Shown: one piece after another, positions 1-5,647 of the stretch
Numbering within the stretch: the stretch's first letter is position 1
Layout of the letters: every line of letters starts with the position of its first letter
Source of the DNA: Treponema sp. UBA3870
GTDB taxonomy: Bacteria > Spirochaetota > Spirochaetia > Treponematales > Treponemataceae
Reading direction: 5' to 3'
NCBI GenBank assembly: GCA_002392275.1
Contig: DGGQ01000049.1
Coordinates: 1-5,983, forward strand
Length of the DNA: 5,983 bases
The notes under the pieces: model-generated
Told to the model about the DNA's origin: nothing
Database searches by the model: none
What the model saw: only the letters and a program-made list of their open reading frames with translations
Position numbers and translations under genes: made by a program

Positions 1-852
1 TCCTCCCTTCCCGTTGGAGGCACAATCCTCAATGCAGGTGATTCGATTGGCGTGCTTTCCCACAGGGACAATCTTGACGAAATCAGGCAGATGTGCGGCG
101 AGGGCGAGAGAAAAATCAAGAAGACCGTGCTTGTCGGTGTCGGTCGCATTGGAACCCTTGTGGCGGAGATGCTTCTGGGCAACAGCACCAAGCAGAAAAA
201 GATTCCGATGCTCGCAAAGATTCTGGGCAAAAAAAAGAGCACGAAAAAAACTTTCCAGCGTTTTCTGATTGTTGACAGCGACAAGGAATTGTGCGACATG
301 GCGGTCAACAAATTCCCGGACGCGGATATTTTTCAGGAGGACATCACGGACGAGAACTTTATCCACGAGGAGGAGCTGGACAAGTCGGACCTCTGCATCT
401 GCGCCACACACAACCATGAGCTGAATCTTGTTGTTGCTTCGTACTTCGAGGCTCTCGGGGTCAAGAACACCGTCGCGTTGATTACAAACTCCGCCTACTC
501 GTCGATTGCGGAAAAGATGGGCGTGAATGTCGCTGTTCCAATCAGGGACACCGTTGTTGACAGCATAATGAGCCATCTGCGCGGCGAGAATGTCAAGGAG
601 GTGCATACAGTTTCAACCGGTGGATTCGAGATTATAGAATGTGATGTTCCGTCAAAGAGCCTTGTCCTTGGGAAGACGCTCAAGGAAATCGCCAAGCCCG
701 GAAAATTCCTCATGCTTCTGATTCAAAAACCCGGGTCCGGTGGATACGATCTTGTGAACGGAAACACCACCCTCAATGTTGGGGACCATGTTGTTCTGAT
801 TCAGGAGTCTGGAAGCAAAGAGATACTGGAGCTGATAAGTGGAAAAGACTAA
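1..852 (+). CDS. trkA: Trk potassium-uptake regulatory subunit TrkA (5' end missing)
   Basis: This is the cytoplasmic NAD(H)-binding regulatory subunit that gates the TrkH K+ channel. The frame is open from base 1 to the TAA at 850-852, giving 283 visible codons. Full TrkA is about 450 residues (two RCK units), so roughly 170 residues lie outside the window. The GTG at 52 is internal, because family-like sequence (LPVGGTILNAGDSIGVLS) precedes it. In order I see the end of the first RCK_C lobe (visible residues 1-40), a second RCK_N Rossmann fold with the dinucleotide loop GVGRIG at 46-51 and the acidic strand end LIVDSD at 89-94, then a final RCK_C lobe over about the last 80 residues. Between the first helix and second strand of this Rossmann fold is a Lys-rich stretch (about 60-87), longer than usual. 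The trkH start overlaps its last 14 bases, so the two are co-transcribed. The family call is firm; the promoter is off the window. Confidence 0.93.
   Translation, partial: SSLPVGGTILNAGDSIGVLSHRDNLDEIRQMCGEGERKIKKTVLVGVGRIGTLVAEMLLGNSTKQKKIPMLAKILGKKKSTKKTFQRFLIVDSDKELCDMAVNKFPDADIFQEDITDENFIHEEELDKSDLCICATHNHELNLVVASYFEALGVKNTVALITNSAYSSIAEKMGVNVAVPIRDTVVDSIMSHLRGENVKEVHTVSTGGFEIIECDVPSKSLVLGKTLKEIAKPGKFLMLLIQKPGSGGYDLVNGNTTLNVGDHVVLIQESGSKEILELISGKD
828..831 (+). promoter_or_regulatory. Ribosome binding site of trkH, inside trkA
   Basis: GGAG lies seven bases before GTG 839 and within the last codons of trkA. The next candidate start, ATG 863, has no purine-rich motif at a usual distance. 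This favours the GTG start and suggests translational coupling to trkA. Confidence 0.55.
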
Positions 853-2311
853 GACAGCCGGAATGGCGTTCACGGTCGCGCGGGTGGTCTTTTTGATTGT
901 GGCCATCGTGGGTCTGACCTTCATTCTCCCGATAATCTGCGCGCTGGTCTATGGAGAAAAAAAGGTTCTGCCATATTTTGTCGTGCCAATGGCAATCAGT
1001 TTTGTCGTGGGCGTGTTTTTCTATCTCGCGGGACGGAAAAAGAAATACAGACTCAGCACAAGGGCAAGTTTTGTTGTGGTCACGCTTGCGTGGCTTGCGT
1101 CAGCTCTGTTCGGCTCGATTCCCTATTTTGCGAGCGGCGCTATTCCGAATTTCACGGACGCTTTTTTTGAGAGCATATCCGGGTTCACAACCACAGGGGC
1201 GACAATTCTTTCGGAAATCGAGGGACTTCCCTTTGCCTACTCGATAAACCTTTGGCGATGCACTACGCACTGGCTGGGGGGTATGGGTATTGTGGCGCTG
1301 ACGGTCGCTCTCCTTCCGCTTCTGGGTGTCGGTGGATTCCAGCTAATCCGTGCGGAGACGACGGGACCTGAAAAAGGAAAGCTCACATCAAAAATCACCA
1401 CGACAGCAAAGATACTCTGGTTCATGTACTTCGGTCTGACAGTGATGGAGGCCATTCTGCTGAAAGTAGCGGGAATGAGTGTTTACGAGGCGCTCTGCCA
1501 CGCCCTGTCAACACTTGGGACCGGTGGATTTTCAACAAGGAATACGAGCATAGGCGGATTCCGCTCCCCGGCGGTGGACTGGATTATAACAACATTCATG
1601 TTCCTTGCGGGAATCAACTTTTCGCTTTACTACAGCCTGATTCGGAGGGACTTCAAGACGCTGAAGGACAACTCGGAGCTAAAGGCATACCTAGGCATAG
1701 TATTCGGCTCAAGCATTCTGATTGCGCTCTTTGAGATGGGTCGCTACGGTGGATTTTTCCAGTCGCTCAGGTATTCGTCGTTCCAGTCGCTCACTATAAT
1801 CAGCACAGCAGGATTCGCCACGGATGATTACACAACCTGGTCCACGGCAAGCCAGGCAGTTATCTTCATCCTCTTTTTTATCGGAGGATGCGCGGGGTCC
1901 ACGGCAGGTGGTGTCAAGGTGATTCGGTGGGTCGTCCTCTCAAAACTTGCGCACAACGAGGTCCTGAAACTTTTGCACCCGAGGGGCGTTTTCGCATTGA
2001 GGATTGACAAGCAGCCAAGGCGAAATGAGATTGGGGTGACGGTCACGGCATTCTTCTTTTTCTATCTGCTTTTGGTATTCGCAACAACCCTTGTCGCCTG
2101 CATTTTTGGTGTGGACATACTGACCTCGTTCACCGGCGCGATAAGCATGATAGGCAACGTGGGTCCCGCATTCGGCAAGCTTGGTCCTTCCTGCAACTAC
2201 GGATGGCTTCCCGATGCTGTAAAATGGCTCTACTCATTTGCGATGCTCGCGGGCCGTCTGGAGTTTTTCACGATGATGGTATTCTTCTCACCGTCGTTCT
2301 GGAAAAAATAG
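839..2311 (+). CDS. trkH: Trk potassium-uptake membrane subunit TrkH
   Basis: This is the K+-translocating inner-membrane subunit of the Trk system, working with TrkA. Its 490 residues match the family length (E. coli TrkH is 483). All four pore loops are visible: ISGFTTTGATIL (residues 113-124), STLGTGGFST (224-233), IISTAGFATDD (320-330) and SMIGNVGPAFG (436-446), each with its selectivity-filter Gly. Other family signatures are WLGGMGIVALTVALLP (145-160), GGCAGSTAGGVKVIR (349-363, with Lys360) and AGRLEFFTMMVFFSPSFWKK at the C-terminus. Hydrophobic segments run from residue 10 onwards, as expected for a pore of four M1-P-M2 units. I chose GTG 839 over ATG 863 because GGAG sits seven bases upstream. 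The reading frame overlaps trkA by 14 bases. No key residue appears lost. The family is certain; whether the coupled ion is H+ or Na+ cannot be told. Confidence 0.96.
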   Translation: MEKTKTAGMAFTVARVVFLIVAIVGLTFILPIICALVYGEKKVLPYFVVPMAISFVVGVFFYLAGRKKKYRLSTRASFVVVTLAWLASALFGSIPYFASGAIPNFTDAFFESISGFTTTGATILSEIEGLPFAYSINLWRCTTHWLGGMGIVALTVALLPLLGVGGFQLIRAETTGPEKGKLTSKITTTAKILWFMYFGLTVMEAILLKVAGMSVYEALCHALSTLGTGGFSTRNTSIGGFRSPAVDWIITTFMFLAGINFSLYYSLIRRDFKTLKDNSELKAYLGIVFGSSILIALFEMGRYGGFFQSLRYSSFQSLTIISTAGFATDDYTTWSTASQAVIFILFFIGGCAGSTAGGVKVIRWVVLSKLAHNEVLKLLHPRGVFALRIDKQPRRNEIGVTVTAFFFFYLLLVFATTLVACIFGVDILTSFTGAISMIGNVGPAFGKLGPSCNYGWLPDAVKWLYSFAMLAGRLEFFTMMVFFSPSFWKK

Positions 2312-2312
2312 T

Positions 2313-2480
2313 ATGGAAGAAAACAAAGACGCAAAATACCATCTCGAAGATTGCTGGGAAAACGGACACCATATCTGATATTGGGCCAACGAGTCAGGAG
2401 AAAAAATCTCTGATGCCTATGAATCATACAAAATCTCGCAGGAAGAAAGCAGACTGAGGAATGCCTGTCGCAAGGATTTT
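2313..2480 (+). pseudogene. 5' part of an LPD3-family reading frame, interrupted by in-frame TGA
   Basis: ATG 2313 starts one base after the trkH stop, with GGAAA seven bases upstream. It opens a frame (MEENKDAKYHLEDCWENGHHI) that meets TGA at 2376-2378 after 21 codons. The same frame then continues with protein-like, charged sequence (YWANESGEKISDAYESYK and onwards) straight into the LPD3-like ORF annotated from 2481, with no frame change. The simplest reading is one gene of about 187 codons carrying a single nonsense mutation, for example CGA or TGG to TGA. Alternatives are a 21-codon ORF followed by a separate gene, stop-codon readthrough, or a sequencing error. The DNA is more A+T-rich than trkH. 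That both sides of the TGA once formed one protein is inference. Confidence 0.5.
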
Positions 2481-2873
2481 TTGTCGGCGGTAGCTGGAAT
2501 GTTCGGAACCGTATTCACAAATACCAAGAATGGATTCAAAGCAAGATTTTCGAAAAATACCGCCAACAAAATATCTTCTGACAAAGCCATAACAAAGTCG
2601 GTTGTAAATGGATTTTCAGTAGAAAACCATTTTGAGGCGGCCAAAAATATTAAAAACATTTTCGAGAACTCCGATTTTATAGGATCCTTTCCCGACAGAA
2701 AAAATGATCCAAACGTACTTGCTGTACATAGATTTCAAAAGGACATTGAATTTTCAGATGGAAAAGAAGGTGTTGTTTCCTTGATGTTGAAAGAAGTGAA
2801 GCAAAACGGTATGCGGGTTTATACGCTGGAACTCATGGTAAATAAATATCCCCTACAGAAGCAGGGGATTTAA
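2481..2873 (+). CDS. LPD3-like domain protein (probably the 3' part of a broken gene)
   Basis: The 130-codon ORF resembles, from memory of the family, large polyvalent protein-associated domain 3 (LPD3). This small domain is found in phage- and ICE-borne polyvalent proteins and as stand-alone ORFs. Matching pattern: KISSDKAITKS then NGFSVENHFEAAKNIKN (about residues 30-58), IFENSDFIGSFPDRKNDPN, the conserved AVHRF, and a terminal strand pair ending LMLKEVKQNGMRVYTLEL (101-118). No catalytic residues are known to me and the biochemical role is unknown. The TTG start at 2481 has AAGGA four bases upstream; ATG 2499 is possible but lacks a good site. The natural start is probably ATG 2313, cut off by TGA 2376. 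The last codons and stop overlap a strong inverted repeat (2848-2869), so the native C-terminus may have been replaced. The gene follows trkH directly but looks unrelated to K+ uptake. The domain is fairly likely; whether the ORF is expressed is unclear. Confidence 0.55.
   Translation: MSAVAGMFGTVFTNTKNGFKARFSKNTANKISSDKAITKSVVNGFSVENHFEAAKNIKNIFENSDFIGSFPDRKNDPNVLAVHRFQKDIEFSDGKEGVVSLMLKEVKQNGMRVYTLELMVNKYPLQKQGI
2848..2869 (+). repeat. Inverted repeat: perfect 7-bp hairpin at the end of the LPD3 ORF
   Basis: ATCCCCT (2848-2854) and AGGGGAT (2863-2869) are exact reverse complements around an 8-base loop. The hairpin encodes the last residues (YPLQKQGI) of the ORF and ends two bases before its stop codon is complete (TAA 2871-2873). 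It is the first of three consecutive hairpins. G+C-rich stems in such A+T-rich DNA suggest a selected RNA or DNA structure. Confidence 0.7.
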
Positions 2874-2888
2874 GAGCCGCGGCTTTTT
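2872..2888 (+). terminator. Probable intrinsic terminator for the trk/LPD3 transcript
   Basis: AAGAGC (2872-2877) pairs with GCTTTT (2882-2887), with one G-T wobble, around the loop CGCG, and runs directly into TTTTT (2884-2888). The core AGCCGCGGCT (2875-2884) is a perfect palindrome. It follows the last plus-strand stop and is the best terminator candidate before the convergent minus-strand gene. The stem is short and the U-tract is partly inside it, so strength is uncertain. Confidence 0.45.
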
Positions 2889-2900
2889 CAAGCGAAACAA

Positions 2901-2916
2901 CTGCATAGAAATGCAG
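2901..2916 (+). repeat. Third hairpin of the 2848-2916 cluster
   Basis: CTGCAT (2901-2906) and ATGCAG (2911-2916) form a perfect 6-bp stem with the tetraloop AGAA. GCCCACGAACT follows at 2915-2925. Together with the two preceding hairpins this makes a roughly 70-base structured block, too elaborate for a plain terminator. It may be a remnant of an insertion-sequence end or of a structured RNA. Confidence 0.5.
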
Positions 2917-2949
2917 CCCACGAACTAAATAAATAATATCACATCATAT

Positions 2950-2999
2950 AAAAAAGTCAATGCAATTTCTTTATATAAAAAATTATGTCCGACTTTTTT
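2950..2999 (-). terminator. Possible terminator of the minus-strand U32 gene
   Basis: AAAAAAGTC (2950-2958) and GACTTTTTT (2991-2999) are exact reverse complements separated by 32 bases. On the minus strand the second arm ends in a run of T directly after the U32 stop. The stem is A+T-rich and the loop large, so termination would be weak. An incidental A/T inverted repeat cannot be excluded. Confidence 0.3.
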
Positions 3000-4478
3000 C
3001 TACCGTTTGCCACTGGCGCGTGGGTTTTCTGCTACATAGGCCCTGAGAAGGGATCCGGATGGGATTTCCATGGACGTGTAGATTACGGCAGGATGTCCGT
3101 CGCAGCACCATCTGTAGATTTCTCCCGTGTTTGGATTGACAAGGACGTAATCATCCTTTTTGATTTTCTCATGGGAGATGTCGGGGGCAACAAGTTCCAG
3201 CTTTGTGTCCCCGTCAATCATGTTCAGTGCTTTGATTGGATACATTTTCCACCCATCTTTTTTGGCAACGCCCGGAAGGTATCTGTCCGGCAGATTCTTC
3301 ACACGCTGGTCGTAGGCCTCCTTTGCCTGGGGAACAAGGGACTCATATTCTTCGGCGCGGCGTTTTTCAAGTGCGACCCCCTTTTCAAGAATCTTTTCCA
3401 TATCCAGTTCAGAAATGGCCGCTCCAATCTCCGCGCACAAATCCCATGTGCTTTCGCTTGCACCGGACACAGTAACATCGGCATCGGTTCTTGAAAAATA
3501 GAATCCGGTCGCATACGGTCTGTGGCTCACCTTGTAAAGCTCCTCGACAAAAGGGGCAGCCTCCGCGTCGGATATTTTTCCATCAAGAGCATCCAGCGCC
3601 TTTCTGTATGCCCGGGTAATCATAGCGACATAGTAGACGCTCTTCATGCGGCCCTCAATCTTCAGCGAATCAACACCCGCCTTTTTCAGTTCGGCCAGAT
3701 GGTCGATCATGCAGAGATCCTTCGACGAAAGCACGGCTGTAAAATTCTCTCCCTCGTACACAGGAAAATATTCGTCCGGCCTTTTGTGTTCCCGCAAAAC
3801 AAGTTCCCCGCTCTGCGCAATGGATTTTGCCACGGGGGAATACGGACTTCCATCAACAGTCTGACCGGGGAGCATCACGTCGTAATCCCAGCGGCATGTA
3901 TGCGAACAGAACCCCTCCTGCGCCGAACGTCCATTCAGATACGCGCTCATAAGACAGCGGCCAGCGTATGCAATGCACATGGCTCCGTGGACGAAGCACT
4001 CAATCTCCATGTCCGGGACGGCATCCTTGATTTCCGCAATCTCCTTTAGCGATGCCTCACGACCCATGACCACACGGCTGAAACCAAGGGACCTGTACAT
4101 CTTGACGGCCTCACGGTTCATGCAGCTTGCCTGAGTTGAAAGATGGAGCTGGGCATCTGGAAAATTTTTCTGCAGAATCGGGACAATCCCAAGGTCCTGA
4201 ACAATGAAAGCGTCTATCGGATATTCCCTGAAATAAGGAATGTCGTTCACAAGCCTGTCGATTTCGGAATTGTGGAAGCTGATGTTCAGCGCGCAATGCA
4301 GACGGCGGCCAGGATACTGCTCTTTAAGGCTTCGGACCCGCAAAAACTCGTCTGCGTAGAAATTGTCCGCCTTTACCCTGAGCGAAAAGTTTTTTAGCCC
4401 GATATATGCGGCATCGGCACCATAGGCGTAGCAGTATCTCAGCTTGTCAACGTTTCCGGCCGGTGAAAGAAGCTCCAT
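3000..4478 (-). CDS. U32-family protein, probable tRNA uridine-34 hydroxylation factor (TrhP/YegQ-like)
   Basis: The U32 'peptidase' family includes TrhP (YegQ), needed for 5-hydroxylation of U34 in tRNA with prephenate as co-substrate, and RlhA, which acts on 23S rRNA. They are iron-sulfur proteins despite the peptidase name. The start MELLSPAGN, followed by DAAYIGLKNFSLR (residues 22-34), is typical. The signature block is CFVHGAMCIAYAGRC (161-175) then GFCSHTC (189-195); Cys168, Cys175, Cys191 and Cys195 fit the four cluster ligands. GVDSLKIEGRMKS (268-280) and a C-terminal beta region (IPSGSLLR, 472-479) are also typical. At 492 residues it is about 40 longer than E. coli TrhP (453). Extra sequence appears near 200-228 and as a helical, charged stretch near 340-405. 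AGGGGAG (4483-4489) sits four bases before the ATG, and the gene lies 14 bases after the hydrolase-fold gene. The family is certain; TrhP rather than another U32 branch is inferred from single-domain length. Confidence 0.92.
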   Translation of the reverse strand: MELLSPAGNVDKLRYCYAYGADAAYIGLKNFSLRVKADNFYADEFLRVRSLKEQYPGRRLHCALNISFHNSEIDRLVNDIPYFREYPIDAFIVQDLGIVPILQKNFPDAQLHLSTQASCMNREAVKMYRSLGFSRVVMGREASLKEIAEIKDAVPDMEIECFVHGAMCIAYAGRCLMSAYLNGRSAQEGFCSHTCRWDYDVMLPGQTVDGSPYSPVAKSIAQSGELVLREHKRPDEYFPVYEGENFTAVLSSKDLCMIDHLAELKKAGVDSLKIEGRMKSVYYVAMITRAYRKALDALDGKISDAEAAPFVEELYKVSHRPYATGFYFSRTDADVTVSGASESTWDLCAEIGAAISELDMEKILEKGVALEKRRAEEYESLVPQAKEAYDQRVKNLPDRYLPGVAKKDGWKMYPIKALNMIDGDTKLELVAPDISHEKIKKDDYVLVNPNTGEIYRWCCDGHPAVIYTSMEIPSGSLLRAYVAENPRASGKR

Positions 4479-4482
4479 GTCA

Positions 4483-4489
4483 CTCCCCT
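4483..4489 (-). promoter_or_regulatory. Ribosome binding site of the U32 gene
   Basis: On the minus strand AGGGGAG ends four bases before ATG 4478. It lies wholly within the 14-base gap after the hydrolase-fold gene's TGA (4493-4495), so both genes are read from one transcript and this ATG is well supported. Confidence 0.7.
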
Positions 4490-4492
4490 TTT

Positions 4493-5509
4493 TCAGGACT
4501 CGACCTGAAATATATTGTTCCTGCGGATTATCCTCTGTCTTTCCTCAATCTCCTCGGCGGAGTCGCCCTCCCTTTTGCTGATGAAGTCACCGACCTTGTT
4601 GACCGCAAGATGTGAGTCCGGCAAAAACTCGTCCGCCATCTGGAACATGTACATCATGCCGGGCCAAAGGTCCATGGTACACTCGACATCTACCTGCGAG
4701 AGTATGTTCTTCAGCTCAATGGCCTGCCTTACAAGAATCTCGTCCTGCCCCATCTGGATGTACACGGGGGGGAAGGCCTCAAAATCTTCAACCGGGGCCT
4801 TCAGGGGAGAGACCAGCGGATTGGAAATATTCGCGGCGTAAGTATACTTGTCAACAGCCGCATGGAGAGCATCACCGCTCATAACACCGTCGCTGACTTT
4901 TTTTCCACCGGCAACAAGAGGATTGTCCGAACTCATGTCAAGCCAAGGAGAAAACAGAATCAGATTCTGTATGTTCGGTCTGTACTTTTTGTTGATTTTA
5001 AAAATCAAGGCCATGGCAAGGCTCGCACCGCTTCCGTCGGCAGCAATTATTATGTGACCGGACGAATTCGACCTGCTCAGACCCGACGCCGCAATCTCAA
5101 GGTTCCTGGCAACATTTTCCTCTTCATAGACCGAGCGGAACACGTTGACCAAATCATCAATCGACGCGGGAAAAGGATATGTCGGTGGAAGACGGAATTC
5201 GGGAACAATGATTCTGCATGACGACGCATGGGCAAATGACGAGCAGAAATTTCTGTAGGCGGCGCATGATCCCCCGACAAAGGACCCGCCGTGAATGTAG
5301 ATTATGACCCTCTTTGAAGAGTAGACCATGGGCGAAATCACGTCGCACTTTATCCCGCCATACTCCCGCGAAACGCACTCAACATTGTTTGGAAGAAACA
5401 CCGTTGAAAATGTCCTGTCAAAATTGGAACGGAAATGCTCGGGCTCCTGTTTTGCCGAAAAAACCATTTCCCTAAGTTTCTTTACTGCCGATTTTTTATC
5501 CGCCTTCAT
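4493..5509 (-). CDS. Alpha/beta-hydrolase-fold (HSL/esterase type) protein with degenerate catalytic triad
   Basis: The 338 residues follow the hormone-sensitive-lipase-like esterase layout. They contain an oxyanion-hole strand IYIHGGSFVGGS (70-81, HGGS at 73-76), the motif EFRLPPTYPFPAS (104-116, compare YRLAPEHPFPA), the nucleophile-elbow strand HIIIAADGSGASLA (152-165), and QMGQDEIL (252-259) with the expected acid Asp256. The C-terminal elbow is WPGMMYMFQ (282-290). Against the family consensus GDSAGG, the Ser position is Gly159, and the His of GMxHxF is Tyr287. Only Asp256 of the triad remains, so ordinary esterase activity is unlikely. The rest of the fold is intact, without frameshift or stop, which suggests a maintained pseudoenzyme with a binding or regulatory role. 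A charged helical tail follows about residue 312. No signal peptide is visible, so it is likely cytoplasmic. AGGG with TGA lies just upstream of the ATG. It heads a two-gene unit with the U32 gene. The fold is firm; the function is unknown. Confidence 0.88.
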   Translation of the reverse strand: MKADKKSAVKKLREMVFSAKQEPEHFRSNFDRTFSTVFLPNNVECVSREYGGIKCDVISPMVYSSKRVIIYIHGGSFVGGSCAAYRNFCSSFAHASSCRIIVPEFRLPPTYPFPASIDDLVNVFRSVYEEENVARNLEIAASGLSRSNSSGHIIIAADGSGASLAMALIFKINKKYRPNIQNLILFSPWLDMSSDNPLVAGGKKVSDGVMSGDALHAAVDKYTYAANISNPLVSPLKAPVEDFEAFPPVYIQMGQDEILVRQAIELKNILSQVDVECTMDLWPGMMYMFQMADEFLPDSHLAVNKVGDFISKREGDSAEEIEERQRIIRRNNIFQVES

Positions 5510-5514
5510 AAAAT

Positions 5515-5520
5515 CACCCT
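5515..5520 (-). promoter_or_regulatory. Ribosome binding site of the hydrolase-fold gene
   Basis: On the minus strand AGGGTG lies five bases before ATG 5509 and matches the GGTGA part of the anti-Shine-Dalgarno complement. This supports the chosen start. Confidence 0.55.
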
Positions 5521-5544
5521 AAATTTTTTCTTCTTTATCGCTAC

Positions 5545-5553
5545 ATAATAGCA
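5545..5553 (-). promoter_or_regulatory. Extended -10 promoter for the hydrolase-fold/U32 operon
   Basis: Read on the minus strand, TGCTATTAT is an extended -10 element (TGn plus TATTAT). It would start transcription near 5538, giving a leader of about 30 bases. I see no good -35 at 16-18 bases, which fits an extended -10 promoter. It lies back to back with the metA promoter. Confidence 0.45.
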
Positions 5554-5568
5554 AATATGCTTTTTTTA

Positions 5569-5577
5569 TGCTACAAT
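5569..5577 (+). promoter_or_regulatory. Extended -10 promoter for metA
   Basis: TGCTACAAT is an extended -10 element (TGn plus TACAAT) and would start transcription near 5584, leaving a leader of about 63 bases. No convincing -35 is present; its expected place (about 5549-5554) coincides with the opposing -10 element. Confidence 0.45.
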
Positions 5578-5593
5578 GGGCTACCTTGAAAAG

Positions 5594-5647
5594 ATGAAGT
5601 TTTTCAGGTTCACCAATAAGGAACCATCCAAACGGAGGTGCGGCTGA
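5594..5647 (+). CDS. Possible 17-residue leader peptide upstream of metA
   Basis: ATG 5594 opens a 17-codon frame, MKFFRFTNKEPSKRRCG, whose TGA (5645-5647) overlaps the metA start as TGATG. It lies wholly in the predicted metA leader and is basic, with two Phe and no run of Met codons. No strong ribosome binding site precedes it (GAAAAG only), so it may be chance. An in-frame ATG at 5576 would extend it to 23 codons but falls within the proposed -10 region. If translated, it would couple translation to metA. No homologue is known to me. Confidence 0.25.
   Translation: MKFFRFTNKEPSKRRCG
5634..5640 (+). promoter_or_regulatory. Strong ribosome binding site of metA
   Basis: GGAGGTG ends six bases before ATG 5647, a near-perfect Shine-Dalgarno sequence that fixes the metA start. 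Confidence 0.75.

Noticed and set aside
618..1754. Octamer CGGTGGAT occurs five times on the plus strand (618, 738, 1330, 1522, 1747), suggesting a Chi-like or uptake signal
   Set aside because: Each copy encodes Gly-Gly-Phe or Gly-Gly-Tyr in TrkA or TrkH with the same Gly codon pair (GGT GGA). Protein motif plus codon preference explains it, and I did not see it outside these two genes.
2376..2378. TGA as a selenocysteine codon
   Set aside because: No plausible SECIS-like hairpin follows within the usual distance, and LPD3-type proteins are not known selenoproteins.
2417..2659. Minus-strand 80-codon ORF with a hydrophobic start opposite the LPD3 region
   Set aside because: The opposite strand carries a better-supported conserved domain, and the hydrophobicity follows from antisense reading of Lys/Glu-rich codons.
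2985..4049. Plus-strand ORFs of 169 and 175 codons opposite the U32 gene
   Set aside because: They are antisense to a clearly conserved protein, have no recognisable domain or good ribosome binding site, and arise from its codon usage.
4515..5221. Plus-strand ORFs of up to 119 codons opposite the hydrolase-fold gene
   Set aside because: They overlap one another and the real gene in antisense, with low-complexity translations; shadows of the minus-strand gene.
5584..5646. SAM riboswitch or T-box ahead of metA
   Set aside because: The leader is only about 63 bases with one 5-bp stem, and none of the conserved SAM riboswitch or T-box elements are seen.
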